The translations under genes were made by a program, and so were the position numbers. DNA of 64,000 nucleotides, taken from positions 62,001-126,000 of the forward strand of contig JABSTR010000956.1 of NCBI GenBank assembly GCA_013339765.2, written 5' to 3'. The DNA comes from Haemaphysalis longicornis (Eukaryota > Arthropoda > Arachnida > Ixodida > Ixodidae). Positions 1 to 8,519 of this stretch are shown here, piece by piece. Within the stretch, counting starts at the first letter, position 1, and the number at the start of each line of letters is the position of its first letter. Under the pieces are notes generated by a model. That model was not told the origin of the DNA, searched no databases, and saw nothing but the letters and a program-made list of their open reading frames with translations.

Positions 1-838
1 CACATGACTGGGCAACCGGTTACGATTGAACGGCCAGTGGTTGTAATTAATGCCTACGACGTTAGATTTAATCTTTAAAGCGACCTGACCAGCCATATTA
101 GGAATAATCAAAGTTCGATATGTCGCAGTAAGCGTGCGCTGCGATGCACGCAAGCCATATAGCCTTTCTTGCGCAACGTTTCCCGTGCACTTGTAATAAT
201 CATGCAAACAGGTTTGAGTTAGTAATATAGGAATAAAAATATGCACTCTGCGTTAAAAATGTACTTTACTGTCGCAGCATTTAACAGTGATTTTTTTAGG
301 GAAATTATTGATACCATTGCTTAGGGCATACTGGCTGTGCTGCGAGAAATATTGGATGCCTTGAATGTCAAAAGTAGTAAAAAAATATGCTCTTGCATGA
401 AGTTGGGAGTTATGCAGAATATTCTACCAAGCTTCAAAGTAGCTCATTTTCATCCTTGTGGTATGCAAACTTTTGGCAGTGAACACCTGCACGTATGAGT
501 GCTAAGTTGCTGTGCCAGGTAAGATGATGAAACATAAAAGACGCCAAAAATGTTCAAATTTAAGTAAAAAAAATGCTTAACTTGTTGCAATGGTGACAAC
601 ACTGCAAAAGGAGGTTGTCCAGTGCGATACAGCCAACCAGCTAACCTACTTTGCATTGAAAGCCCATTGAAACCCATCTCCCCCTCCGTTTGGTCTGCAA
701 ACTGGGGTATGACATTACTCTTCACGGAGGAGCTGAAAATGATGTTTTGTGGAAAGAGAAAGGCATGGCCTTCCAGAAGCCCCATGTTCAAAAGGACACG
801 AAAGGCTACAACCCTGACGACTTTTGATAAGTGAAACC
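1..838. other. No recognisable gene
   Basis: I see no convincing coding region here. The small ORFs have no family signature. The sequence is AT-rich and lies just outside the LTR that starts at 839. Confidence 0.5.
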
Positions 839-1040
839 TGTTGCGGGGCGTACTTCTACAGCACGCGCCCGGCCAACCACGAACACAGCACCACGCCGGT
901 AACGGACAACTCACCCCAAGGCTTTATTTACCTTTGAATATATACACATGGGCAACTGTGGAAGTGGTCCCTCTCTCGATCGGTAGCACACACACCAATG
1001 GTCGCCATGGTGCCATCTGTCTTTATGAGCACACACTACA
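839..1040 (-). repeat. 3' LTR of a Ty3/gypsy-type element
   Basis: Read on the minus strand, this 202-bp block starts TGTAGTG and ends CAACA, as LTRs do (TG...CA). It contains an AATAAA on the minus strand (seen as TTTATT near 923). It is directly preceded, in element orientation, by a purine tract at 1041-1053 and an integrase-like reading frame. No second LTR is seen, so only the 3' end of the element survives. Confidence 0.65.
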
Positions 1041-1053
1041 TCCCCCCTTGTTT
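1041..1053 (-). other. Polypurine tract of the LTR element
   Basis: The minus strand reads AAACAAGGGGGGA immediately before the LTR start. This is the expected position and composition of the plus-strand primer of LTR retrotransposons. Confidence 0.6.
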
Positions 1054-1217
1054 AGTGATGAACCCCACTGCCCGCACAACACTTCGCTACACTTCACCAC
1101 ACAATCACAAGTGCAGTCTCCTGGGCCTCCGGATCACTCTCCCATACCTGGACACACGAATAGGCAAACTTTGAGACTGGGACTGGGTGAAGTCGCAGAA
1201 GACTGCGTCGGGACAAA

Positions 1218-1481
1218 CTAACTCTGACCGCTCCGGCATTCAGTGTCTCTGACGGATGGCTCACTCTCGGGTTGTTCTTCGGAGGCAGGCTCGACTGGAC
1301 CCTTCGGCACTGGGGTGCTGGACACTGGGACGAGGTGTGGCCGATTACGTTGGATAACTCCCTTCGGGGTCTCCACGACGTAAGAACGGGGACGTTGCGC
1401 TGGCCCCAGAACCAACGCAGGGCTATGTATGTCTCGAACCCAGACTTGCTCACCAGCATAATACTTGGCAGCATAATACAA
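1218..1481 (-). pseudogene. Integrase C-terminal fragment, Ty3/gypsy-type pol
   Basis: The minus frame encodes about 87 residues ending at a stop. The motif GPAQRPRSYVVETPKGVIQR, followed by an N-R-P-H-L run, resembles the tail of gypsy-type integrases, where a small beta-barrel carries a conserved R-S-Y-V-V-E-T core. The protease, RT, RNase H and integrase catalytic core are missing: the reading frame is cut near 1465, where a pogo-like repeat begins. Its order relative to the purine tract and LTR fits a 3' terminal remnant. The clade within Ty3/gypsy cannot be decided from this piece. Confidence 0.65.
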
Positions 1482-2343
1482 TGTTTAGAAAAAGGAGTGA
1501 CGCGCAGTAGCGACGTGTTTATTCAGGTAACAAACATGCCAGTGGTTATCTGTTTTTGTACCAGATACTGAGGAGGAGGGGAGAGGTGAAGAAATGCAGG
1601 CTAAAAGAAGGCGTATTGCTCTTCCACAAGACGTTTCCACCGAGCTGATTACTTGCAGATAGCTGCTGGGAGGTTGGAAGCCCCCCTCTCCCTTGTGGCA
1701 GGAACGGCGCCGTTATCTTATCCTCTGACTAGGCACGGCAGCCGCTGACCTTGGCAGGCAAGCCGCACGCGCTTGCATTTAAGGCGACTGCGCGCTCGCG
1801 ACTAAGATAGGATGACGCGGGTTCAAGAACACGACAACATTATGATTGCTTTTGACTTTGAAGAATTGTAGAAAGAAAACTGCAAGGACAGCTGCTCACA
1901 ACACATAGATGACGGCGCCACGCCAGCACCAGAGCACATTCGCGCTATTTTGAATGGATATGGATAGGCTATAGCTCCGGCTTGGCAAACCTGGCTTGTG
2001 CCTCATGTAAAGACAGCCCGCCACATCGTTATCACCATCGAACAATGGCGTCCACCTATGAGTTTTTGTTTTGAGTGGCAGTGTGGGTGCACCGTGCATG
2101 TTTTCGGTGAAACTAAGCTTCCTGAATGTATAAGAAGTTACAGATAGCTGGCGCTATGCTTAATTTATTGTAAAATAATTGTTCAAATCCAGCCCAAATC
2201 ATCGAAAATTTTGTTGAAGTGAAAGCAAGCCAGACAAATGGTTCGTTGTGGCGATGACTTCGTTGCATTGACTTCTATGGCTAGCTGACGGGAAATTGGA
2301 AATATTTCGTTGAAGCGGACTTCATTGTAGCGGGATTAGACTG
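1465..2343 (-). mobile_element. Pogo-like non-autonomous element, copy 1 (truncated)
   Basis: The right end reads GCGGGATTAGACTG followed by TA at 2344-2345, matching (inverted) the CAGTCGAACCCCCGC terminus at 4312. Blocks at 1641-1810 and 2090-2343 are the reverse complement of 4312-4560 and 4885-5062 with scattered differences. The far end is lost: homology to copy 2 stops near 1465. No transposase is encoded. Confidence 0.7.
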
Positions 2344-2684
2344 TATGATACGGTGCGCACGTGACATCTCTAGCACACTGCTGTTGCTCCGGCAGCAGCG
2401 GCGACCGTTATCCCGTTGTTGCGCATGCGTGCCTCTGGTCGCGCTGGGAAGAGGCAGAGAGGGAAAAACAGTAAGAGGAGCAGCATTTTGCCTGCCCCGC
2501 GCCGCTGCGACTTGGAGCGGGTAACTCCAAGAGGAACTTGGAAAAAGTAATTTCGGACTGGTGGCCTTGTTCTTGACGGTCGAGCAGACCTCTGGCAATG
2601 TCGGCCTGTTTTCCCCCCATGTTCAACTGCGTAAATTTATCTGACAGTGAAATCAGCTACCCTGCCGCTCATGCTGCTGGCTTG

Positions 2685-2692
2685 GCTTAACT
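2685..2692 (+). repeat. Left 8-bp target duplication of P-like element
   Basis: GCTTAACT here is repeated at 5792-5799 on the far side of the P-like element. P elements make 8-bp duplications. Confidence 0.6.
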
Positions 2693-2984
2693 AGAGTGAA
2701 CTACAATAGGGGAGTGGCCCGAGCGGGCGGAGACAGCGTTGCTTTCGGCGTGCCGCGCGCCGTCGACCACCGCTAGGGTGGGTAGGGGTGCTGGTGCACG
2801 ATCTCGCAGCCGGACAGCCGTGCCCGCGCTGTGCGCTGTCGCTGCAGCCCTAAGATCGGACGAAACGTAGAACTTGGGGAGGCGGTGGGTGCACGTGTGT
2901 TCGGTGGAATCGGTGCGGAGGTTCTGACGTGTTTTTCAAAACAGTGAGAGAGCGCATTTCGTCAAGGACCAGCATGTAAGGAAG

Positions 2985-3188
2985 ATGGCGAAAAGAAGGA
3001 CTGATGCTGCACTGTTTTGCCCAGGCTGTCACACCGGCTATCAGGGCGCTTCAAAGGCGTCTTTGTTCGCCGCCCCAAGAGACGAAGAGGTTCGAAAAAA
3101 GTGGAAGCGCAATTTGCGCCGGCAGAAGAGAGAGACAAAACTTTTCTTTATCGAGCTTTTAGGTGGGGTGGTTCCTCATTTCAGGTAA
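2985..3188 (+). pseudogene. THAP-type zinc-finger N-terminus of P-like transposase
   Basis: The ORF of 67 residues begins MAKRRTDAALFCPGCHTGYQ and continues with a serine-leucine-phenylalanine, a proline and a conserved K-K-W-K-R-N-L-R-R. This is the first half of a THAP C2-C-H zinc finger (C-x2-C, then an S-L-F-x-x-P block and a W). THAP domains form the DNA-binding head of P-element transposases. The distal C-x2-H pair and the AVPTIF-like box are not visible, so the domain is truncated or decayed. Position close to the left terminal repeat fits the 5' end of a P-like gene. Confidence 0.65.
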
Positions 3189-3499
3189 CCATGTGCCGTC
3201 CCGGCTCGACTGGCCCTCTCGACCAGCAGAAGTTGATCTTGAGGGAGGGAGCTGGACAGCAGTAGCTCCCACTGCTCAGGAGTAGGGGAAGGAAAAGGAG
3301 GTGGGAGGTCTGGGTTCTTGACGCACTCCCATATTATGTGCCATAGAGTGCCTGGTTGAGTACGGAATTTCATTGTGCGTCGAATTGTGTGGGAAATAAC
3401 AGATGCATCCTGACTGGATGGGGAAACGTATTTGTCACTATTAGGACAAGCCCCTCACAGAATCGTCGGCTGCAGTGTGCGAGCTCCACTTTGTGTACA

Positions 3500-3775
3500 G
3501 GCCGTTCTGCACAGGTTTGTGCTAAACATCGAGAACGCGTTCACTGAATGCTTCAGTCTTCTTGAGCTTCATTTTGATAGCATCCTTGACATTTTGAGTG
3601 TGGTGAAGGCTAAGCAGCAGTGTGAACTTGGGTGCAGTGACCATTGTAAGGCTGTTGCGGCAGAGGTGCGTTTTACCTCACGACCCGCATTCACTTCTAC
3701 ATCAAAAGCATCAACAGAAGCAATGCAAAAAGATGGCAATCTGCAAAGTATGCTAAACTAAGTAAATGCGCGTAG
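3500..3775 (+). pseudogene. P-like/THAP9-like transposase C-terminus
   Basis: The frame up to about 3670 (acidic, leucine-rich, with ELGCSDHC) is followed after a 1-base shift by AFYLTTRIHFYIKSINRSN and a basic tail ending at TAG 3773-3775. The F-Y-x-x-T-R-x-H-F-Y-I-K core is a pattern I associate with the C-terminus of THAP9/P-type transposases. A poly(A) signal follows at 3794. The frameshift and the missing middle make it non-functional. Confidence 0.6.
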
Positions 3776-3793
3776 TACAGGACCAAATCGCGA

Positions 3794-3799
3794 AATAAA
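3794..3799 (+). promoter_or_regulatory. Poly(A) signal of P-like transposase remnant
   Basis: AATAAA lies 19 bp after the stop codon of the transposase C-terminal frame. Confidence 0.5.
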
Positions 3800-4311
3800 C
3801 TGTGACAGCACACTGAAAGGTAAACTGTTCTATCTCGTTCACTGTATGTATATTATAAAAATTGCAATCGGGTATGAAAAAGGTGAAGCTGGGCCATTAT
3901 AGCTGTACACAACTTCGCTTAACATGTAGCATTGCATGTAAGTGTTAACATTAGTTACTGTTCTTTTTTTATAGTAATTATAGCAAGAAATAACCACAAA
4001 ATAATTTGTCTTTCGCCATGATAGCACCTCTGATCTCTGAAAAATAGTAAAGACTCCATACCATATTGGCAAGCAAGCAGCAGTTAGTTTCGTTTTAGGA
4101 GATTGGGGGTGAGGGTTGGTGGTCAACGTGCTTATTTGCGCGGATGCGCCGAATAATACATCAGAGTTGACTGCAACACATGGCTAAAAAAATTTGTCGC
4201 TCTTAAATGCTGCTATACGAGCAATGACGTGTTTTTAGAACCGCGATGCTCTGCCCTGCGCAGGGACTATCAGTCCATGCTGAACAGCTGCCAGTTCGCG
4301 AAAAGTAAGTA

Positions 4312-5369
4312 CAGTCGAACCCCCGCTACAACGAACGCCGCTTCAACGAAATTTCCGCTTCAACAAAATATTTCCAATTCCCCGTCAGCTAGCCATAGAA
4401 GTCAATGCAACAAAGTCCTCGCCACAACGAACCATTTGTCAGGCTTGCTTTCGCTTCGACGAAATTTTCGATGATTTGGGCTGGGTTTGAACAATTATTT
4501 TACAATAAAATAAGCATAGCGCCAGCTATCTGTAACTTTTTATACATTCAGGACGCTTAGTTTTACCGAAAATGTGCGTTGCGACCACACCGCCACCCAA
4601 AACAAAACAAAAAATAACTCATAGGCGCACGCCATTGCTTGATGGTGATAACGATGTGGCTGGCCGTCTTTACACGAGGCGCAGGCCCGCTTCGCCAAGG
4701 CGGAGCCCCAGAGCACCCAGAGCTACAGCCAATCCGTATCCAGTTGAAATTGCATGAATGTGCTCCGCTGCTGGCGCGGTGCCGTCGTGTATGCGTTGTG
4801 AGCAGCTGTCCTTGCCGTTTTCCTTCTACCATTCTTCATAGCCAAGAGCGAAAATCATGTTTGCGCGTTTGGTCTTGAAGCCTAGTCATCCTATCTTAGT
4901 CGCGAGCGCGCGGTCATGTTAAATGCAAGCGCGCGCGTCTTGCCTGCCAAGGTCAGTAGCTGCCGTGCCCTGTCAAGAGGATAAGATAACGGCACTGCTC
5001 CTGCCACAAGCGAGAGGGGGGCTTCCCACGGCCTAGCAGCTATCTGCAAGTAATCAGCTCGGTGGACACGCCTTGTTGTACAGCGATACGTTTTGCGCCT
5101 GCATATCTTCACCCCCCTTCCGTAACGCGTTCTTTGGGTGGTGAAAAAACAGATAACCATTGGTATGTTTGTTATCCGAATAAACATGAGTTATTGCGCG
5201 TCACTCCTTTTTCTAAACATTGTATTATGCTGCCAATGTTGCGGAAACGCACGGGGCTATTTTTCTGGCCTTTCCGTGGTGTGTTGGGGCAGATTTCGCC
5301 TCAACGAATTTTCGCTTCAACGAAATTTTTCGCACGTCCCGTCAATTTCGTTGTTGCGGGATTCGACTG
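4312..5369 (+). mobile_element. Pogo-like non-autonomous element, copy 2
   Basis: The termini are CAGTCGAACCCCCGCTACAA and, inverted, CAGTCGAATCCCGCAACAAC. TA flanks both ends (4310-4311 and 5370-5371), the target duplication of Tc1/mariner-pogo elements. It is about 1058 bp long with no transposase. Its inverted relative lies at 1465-2343. Confidence 0.75.
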
Positions 5370-5791
5370 TATTATCGTTCGTCAGGCAGTATTCGGCGTG
5401 TTGCGTAGAACACAGGTGACAGTTCATTGACATTCAGAAGCGACCGTGCCAGATATAAAGATCGAGGTGAATCAAAATCGCGGATAGCGGAACTAAGGTG
5501 CCTGCAACCAGAACGGCTGACCACATCAAGGCCACAGTTCTTCTGCTCGACCTAAAGCAGCAGTAAGTAAAGCAAAAGTCACGTTTGGCTGTTTAGAATC
5601 TTGCTTAGTTTCTGAATGTCTTTGAAAGCCGAAAGAGAACGCGAGAACATGACAGTGCAAGGCCAGACGCGTAGTCTCACTGCGCCAGACCAGCTGCGAA
5701 AGGGCGCAGTCGCGCCACCTCGCGGTGTCGACGCCAACCGGAGTGGCTCGGCACCGCCGCTCGGGACACTCCCTTATTCTAGTTCACTCTA

Positions 5792-5799
5792 GCTTAACT
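5792..5799 (+). repeat. Right 8-bp target duplication of P-like element
   Basis: GCTTAACT, identical to 2685-2692. Confidence 0.6.
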
Positions 5800-6094
5800 A
5801 TGCCAATGACCCAGCTGCCATGAATGTTGCCAGACATAAGTTTGCTTCCCAAAGTAAACAAAGAAAAAGCATATCAGGTGCCGCCCCCGCAAAAGTCCGC
5901 TGTAAACCTTCAGTCGAAACAATTTTCGCCTAAAATTTAGTTTGTTGTAGCCGATAGTCTGCTCTAGCCAGGTTCGTTATGATCGCAGTGGATTAAAATG
6001 CATGGGGACCAAACCAACGAAATGGTCTGTTGTAACCGGAAGTCCATTGTTGCCAGATCCACTGTAATGAGCGTAGACTGTAGTAGAATTTGGT

Positions 6095-6330
6095 CTTGGT
6101 CAGCTTATTTGGCTATAAATAATGCAGTCGTCGTTGAAGAGGTGGATAGGTGAAGAAATGCTGGATGGAATTTAATATAGATTAAAAATAGTTGCAGGCC
6201 CAGAACTGAGCCTTGTGGGGCACCAGATATCACTTCAGTAGGGGATGAAAGACAGCCAGCAATAACGCAGCTTGTTGCCGCCTGCGAGGAAGAGGATGAT
6301 GGTGTGTTGAAAAATTGTTTTAGGAATTGT
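6095..6330 (-). pseudogene. Non-LTR reverse transcriptase fragment
   Basis: The minus frame contains TEVISGAPQGSVLGLQLFLI, an RT domain B motif (G-x-P-Q-G-S-x-L-G-P-x-L-F). It is followed in a shifted frame by LFNDDCIIYS, a decayed F-A-D-D box. These are typical of jockey/CR1-type LINE polymerases. Only about 75 residues are recognisable, and the frame is broken between the two motifs. Confidence 0.65.
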
Positions 6331-6840
6331 GATTAGCGCTGGTAGTGAACGCGACGATCCCATGTCTGCATAAGTTCCCTGCATCCAAGAAACCAAGTCG
6401 GCCACCAGTCGTTAAAAAATGCGAGAGAACTACTTGCGTATATGTTTCCCTCAGGCTCTGCGATTCTAAGGGAAGATTTGTGTGCGTCTTCCATTCCCCA
6501 GAACACTTTCTGGCCTGTATATGAACGGGAGCAAAATGAGCTCTTTGAGATGAGCGGTCACCGCAGTGCTGGCACTTCTGAATATGACGTTATCTACCGC
6601 CGGCCAATTATAAAATGCAGCCAGGGCTGTGATTACACCCTTCTGCAGTGGTCATTTGTTTTGGCGAAAAAAAGTGATTTGGGTGCATTTACACGTGAAA
6701 TAAACATTTCTTTCGAAAGCGATACTGCAAGTTGGGCTAGTTGGTGCATGACTGAAAGCTTGAAACCGCACAAATAACGGGGAGAAACAGGAGCACTTAC
6801 TTGCAACTGCCATTTTATTGAAAAACACGAAATTTATACA
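6331..6840. other. No recognisable gene
   Basis: A 111-residue + frame (6442-6777) is open but has no family signature that I recognise. Nothing else stands out. Confidence 0.4.
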
Positions 6841-6845
6841 CAAAC

Positions 6846-7077
6846 AAAACATGGTGCCGACTAGTGCGTGCCCCTTCCCGTGTAGAGTTACAGACGGTTT
6901 GCGTACACACTTGTTGATAAAGAAGGCCTCAACCAGTTCCCTGACAATGTGATCATTATGCCTGTACAGCAGCACAGTCTCATCAAACAGTGGGTGACAC
7001 CCACACTTTCTGCAATGCGCAGGAAGATTGGCACTTGTTGAATTTGTTATCGTGAACGCGTGCTCCCTCAGACGGAC
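6846..7077 (-). pseudogene. Penelope-like element, GIY-YIG domain C-terminal fragment (minus copy)
   Basis: The minus frame reads from RLREHAFTITNSTSANLPAH through CRKCGCHPLFDE, YRHNDHIVRELVEAFFI and a K-x-x-V-x-x-P-S-V-T-L tail. The order R-L-x-E-H, a cysteine/histidine cluster, H-x-x-x-x-R-E-x-x-E-A, then C/V-x-x-P-S-x-x-L is the layout I associate with the GIY-YIG endonuclease tail of Penelope-like elements. The reverse transcriptase is not present. A partner in inverted orientation lies at 7384-7551. Confidence 0.65.
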
Positions 7078-7383
7078 AGCGTTCAGTGTGGCCCACATGC
7101 ACGGACTTGCATAATAGCGGAATTCTGTAAACGACGCCAATCGCACAACACATGGGTGACGCCACACTCGTTCCTCCCTTTTCTTGGGCGATCCTTGTGG
7201 TTAACGATGCATGGCAGAGACTTTCGCCTCTGCAGAGAACAACACCCTTGCGCCGTACCGGGACCTCGCATTCTGCAAACTGTGCACCATTTTATGGGCG
7301 TACAGGACTACAGCACATTTTCTGTCACGCCGGTCCTTCTCGCCCTCTGAGAAGTTGCACTTGATTTGGCGCACAAGGCTACC

Positions 7384-7551
7384 TCAAGGCTGTTTGATGG
7401 GACTGTGGTGCTGTGTAGGCATAATGATCAGATTGTCAGGGAACTGGTCGAGGCCTTCTTTATCAAGGAACATAATAACAAGTGTGTACGCCAATTGTCT
7501 GTCACTCTACACGGGAAGGAGCACGCGCTAATCGGCACCATGTTTCTGTAA
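7384..7551 (+). pseudogene. Penelope-like element, GIY-YIG C-terminal fragment (plus copy)
   Basis: The plus frame repeats the protein of the minus copy: LFDGTVVLCRHNDQIVRELV, then E-A-F-F-I-K, N-K-C-V-R and an H-G-K-E-H-A-L-I-G-T-M-F-L stop. At DNA level 7399-7570 is the imperfect reverse complement of about 6840-6990. This copy retains the cysteine that the minus copy also has, plus a four-residue insertion after the lysine. Confidence 0.65.
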
Positions 7552-7589
7552 TCTACGATTTGTGTTCATGCATAAATTTTGTCTTTTTT

Positions 7590-8333
7590 CAAATAAACTG
7601 GCAGTTTCGAGTCAGCGCTTGTTTGTACACTTTGAAGTTTTCAAGAAAGCTAGAAAGTAATGCCCCAAACAAAATTTTTTTTTTTTTTTTGAAAAGTAGT
7701 TGGAATGGAAACTGATTGCGTGCAGTTCAAAGTAAGGGTTAGATTAAGGAAGTCATTCACCTGTTGTAAGGTTGCTGTGCGAATACTCCAGCCGATTACA
7801 GGAAAGTTGAAGCCACTGTAGCTGATATAGTTAGCATGAGGCTGATATAGTTAGCATGGGGGAAAACTTTATTTGACTGACGAGCTGGTAGGTGGGCAGG
7901 GTGCTTAGTTCAGGACTCCGTTGGGTTTACCCGCCATCTTCGCCCGTTCGGTCAGCCATAGTTGTCTGTTCAATTCAGAGCTGGCAAGTTGTGCGACGCA
8001 TGCCCACTTCTGCCTCGCAGACTTCGTTTTAAGGAGGGGACATGGCTCTTAGAGCAACTTCTTTTAATTTTCAAGTAAACTCTGAAACTTGCCAGTAGTC
8101 ATGCTGCTTTTTTCCCACTTATTTCGAATATGCCATTATTTTTTTGTGTCAGTCAATGAGTTCCCAAGCCATTTTTGGTGGAACAATATGCAAAACAGTG
8201 TTGGTCATAAAACTGTAGTCCTGATATTTTCCAACACTATGAACCCTCGTGAATGCATTAAATGAAGTGGTTTTTTTATGCATCTCTTGCAACTAATTTT
8301 ACAGCTCATTAAACTTGGTGCGGCCTGCTGCAG
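7590..8333. other. Intron/upstream sequence, nothing recognised
   Basis: Contains a poly(T) run near 7675 and a 20-bp tandem duplication near 7815-7858. No gene signature was seen. It precedes the first NOL8 exon that I can place. Confidence 0.4.
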
Positions 8334-8519
8334 GACCGGTGGGGGGGCCAGCGGCAGCAGCAGCACAAGCGGCGCATCGTCTTTGCCGACAGCGAGGACG
8401 AGGAGCCGGGGCCGGCCGGGACGCGGGCGCTGTTCGACGAGGAGGAGGAGGAGGAGGAGGGCCCAGAGGAGGACCACTTCCGGCTGCGCCCCCACTTCCA
8501 GGGGCGCCTGGGACAGAAG
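8334..8519 (+). CDS. NOL8: NOL8 exon 1 of window
   Basis: The acceptor is CTGCTGCAG and the donor GTCAGC, entering and leaving in phase 0 (62 codons). It encodes Q/R-rich sequence, KRRIVFADSEDEE, a run of seven glutamates, then HFRLRPHFQGRLGQK. The last block continues directly into exon 2. The reading frame is open upstream only to the acceptor, so an earlier exon must exist left of the window or be unrecognised. Confidence 0.8.

Larger units (their letters stand above)
2693..5791 (+). mobile_element. P-element-like transposon (THAP), internally deleted
   Basis: The ends are inverted repeats. The left reads AGAGTGAACTACAATAGGGG from 2693; the right, inverted, reads TAGAGTGAACTAGAATAAGG from 5791. 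Similarity continues into GGGAGTGxCCCGAGCGG. An 8-bp direct repeat flanks the element. Inside are a THAP-type N-terminal frame (2985-3188) and a transposase C-terminal frame ending at 3775 with a poly(A) signal, so most of the RNase H-like core is missing. The second half of the element is largely occupied by a pogo-like insertion (4312-5369). It is inserted in another transposon. Confidence 0.65.
2344..6080 (-). mobile_element. Pogo-like element with HTH remnant, split by a P-like insertion
   Basis: The right terminus GCGTAGACTG (followed by TA, 6081-6082) and about 300 bp inside it match, inverted, the element at 31610-32890. The other half, about 2346-2692, carries the same relic as 32005-32160: a short helix-turn-helix-like stretch containing GGKQADIARG. 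The two halves are separated by the P-like element at 2693-5791. The left terminus was not found and may be lost next to the copy-1 element. Confidence 0.6.
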
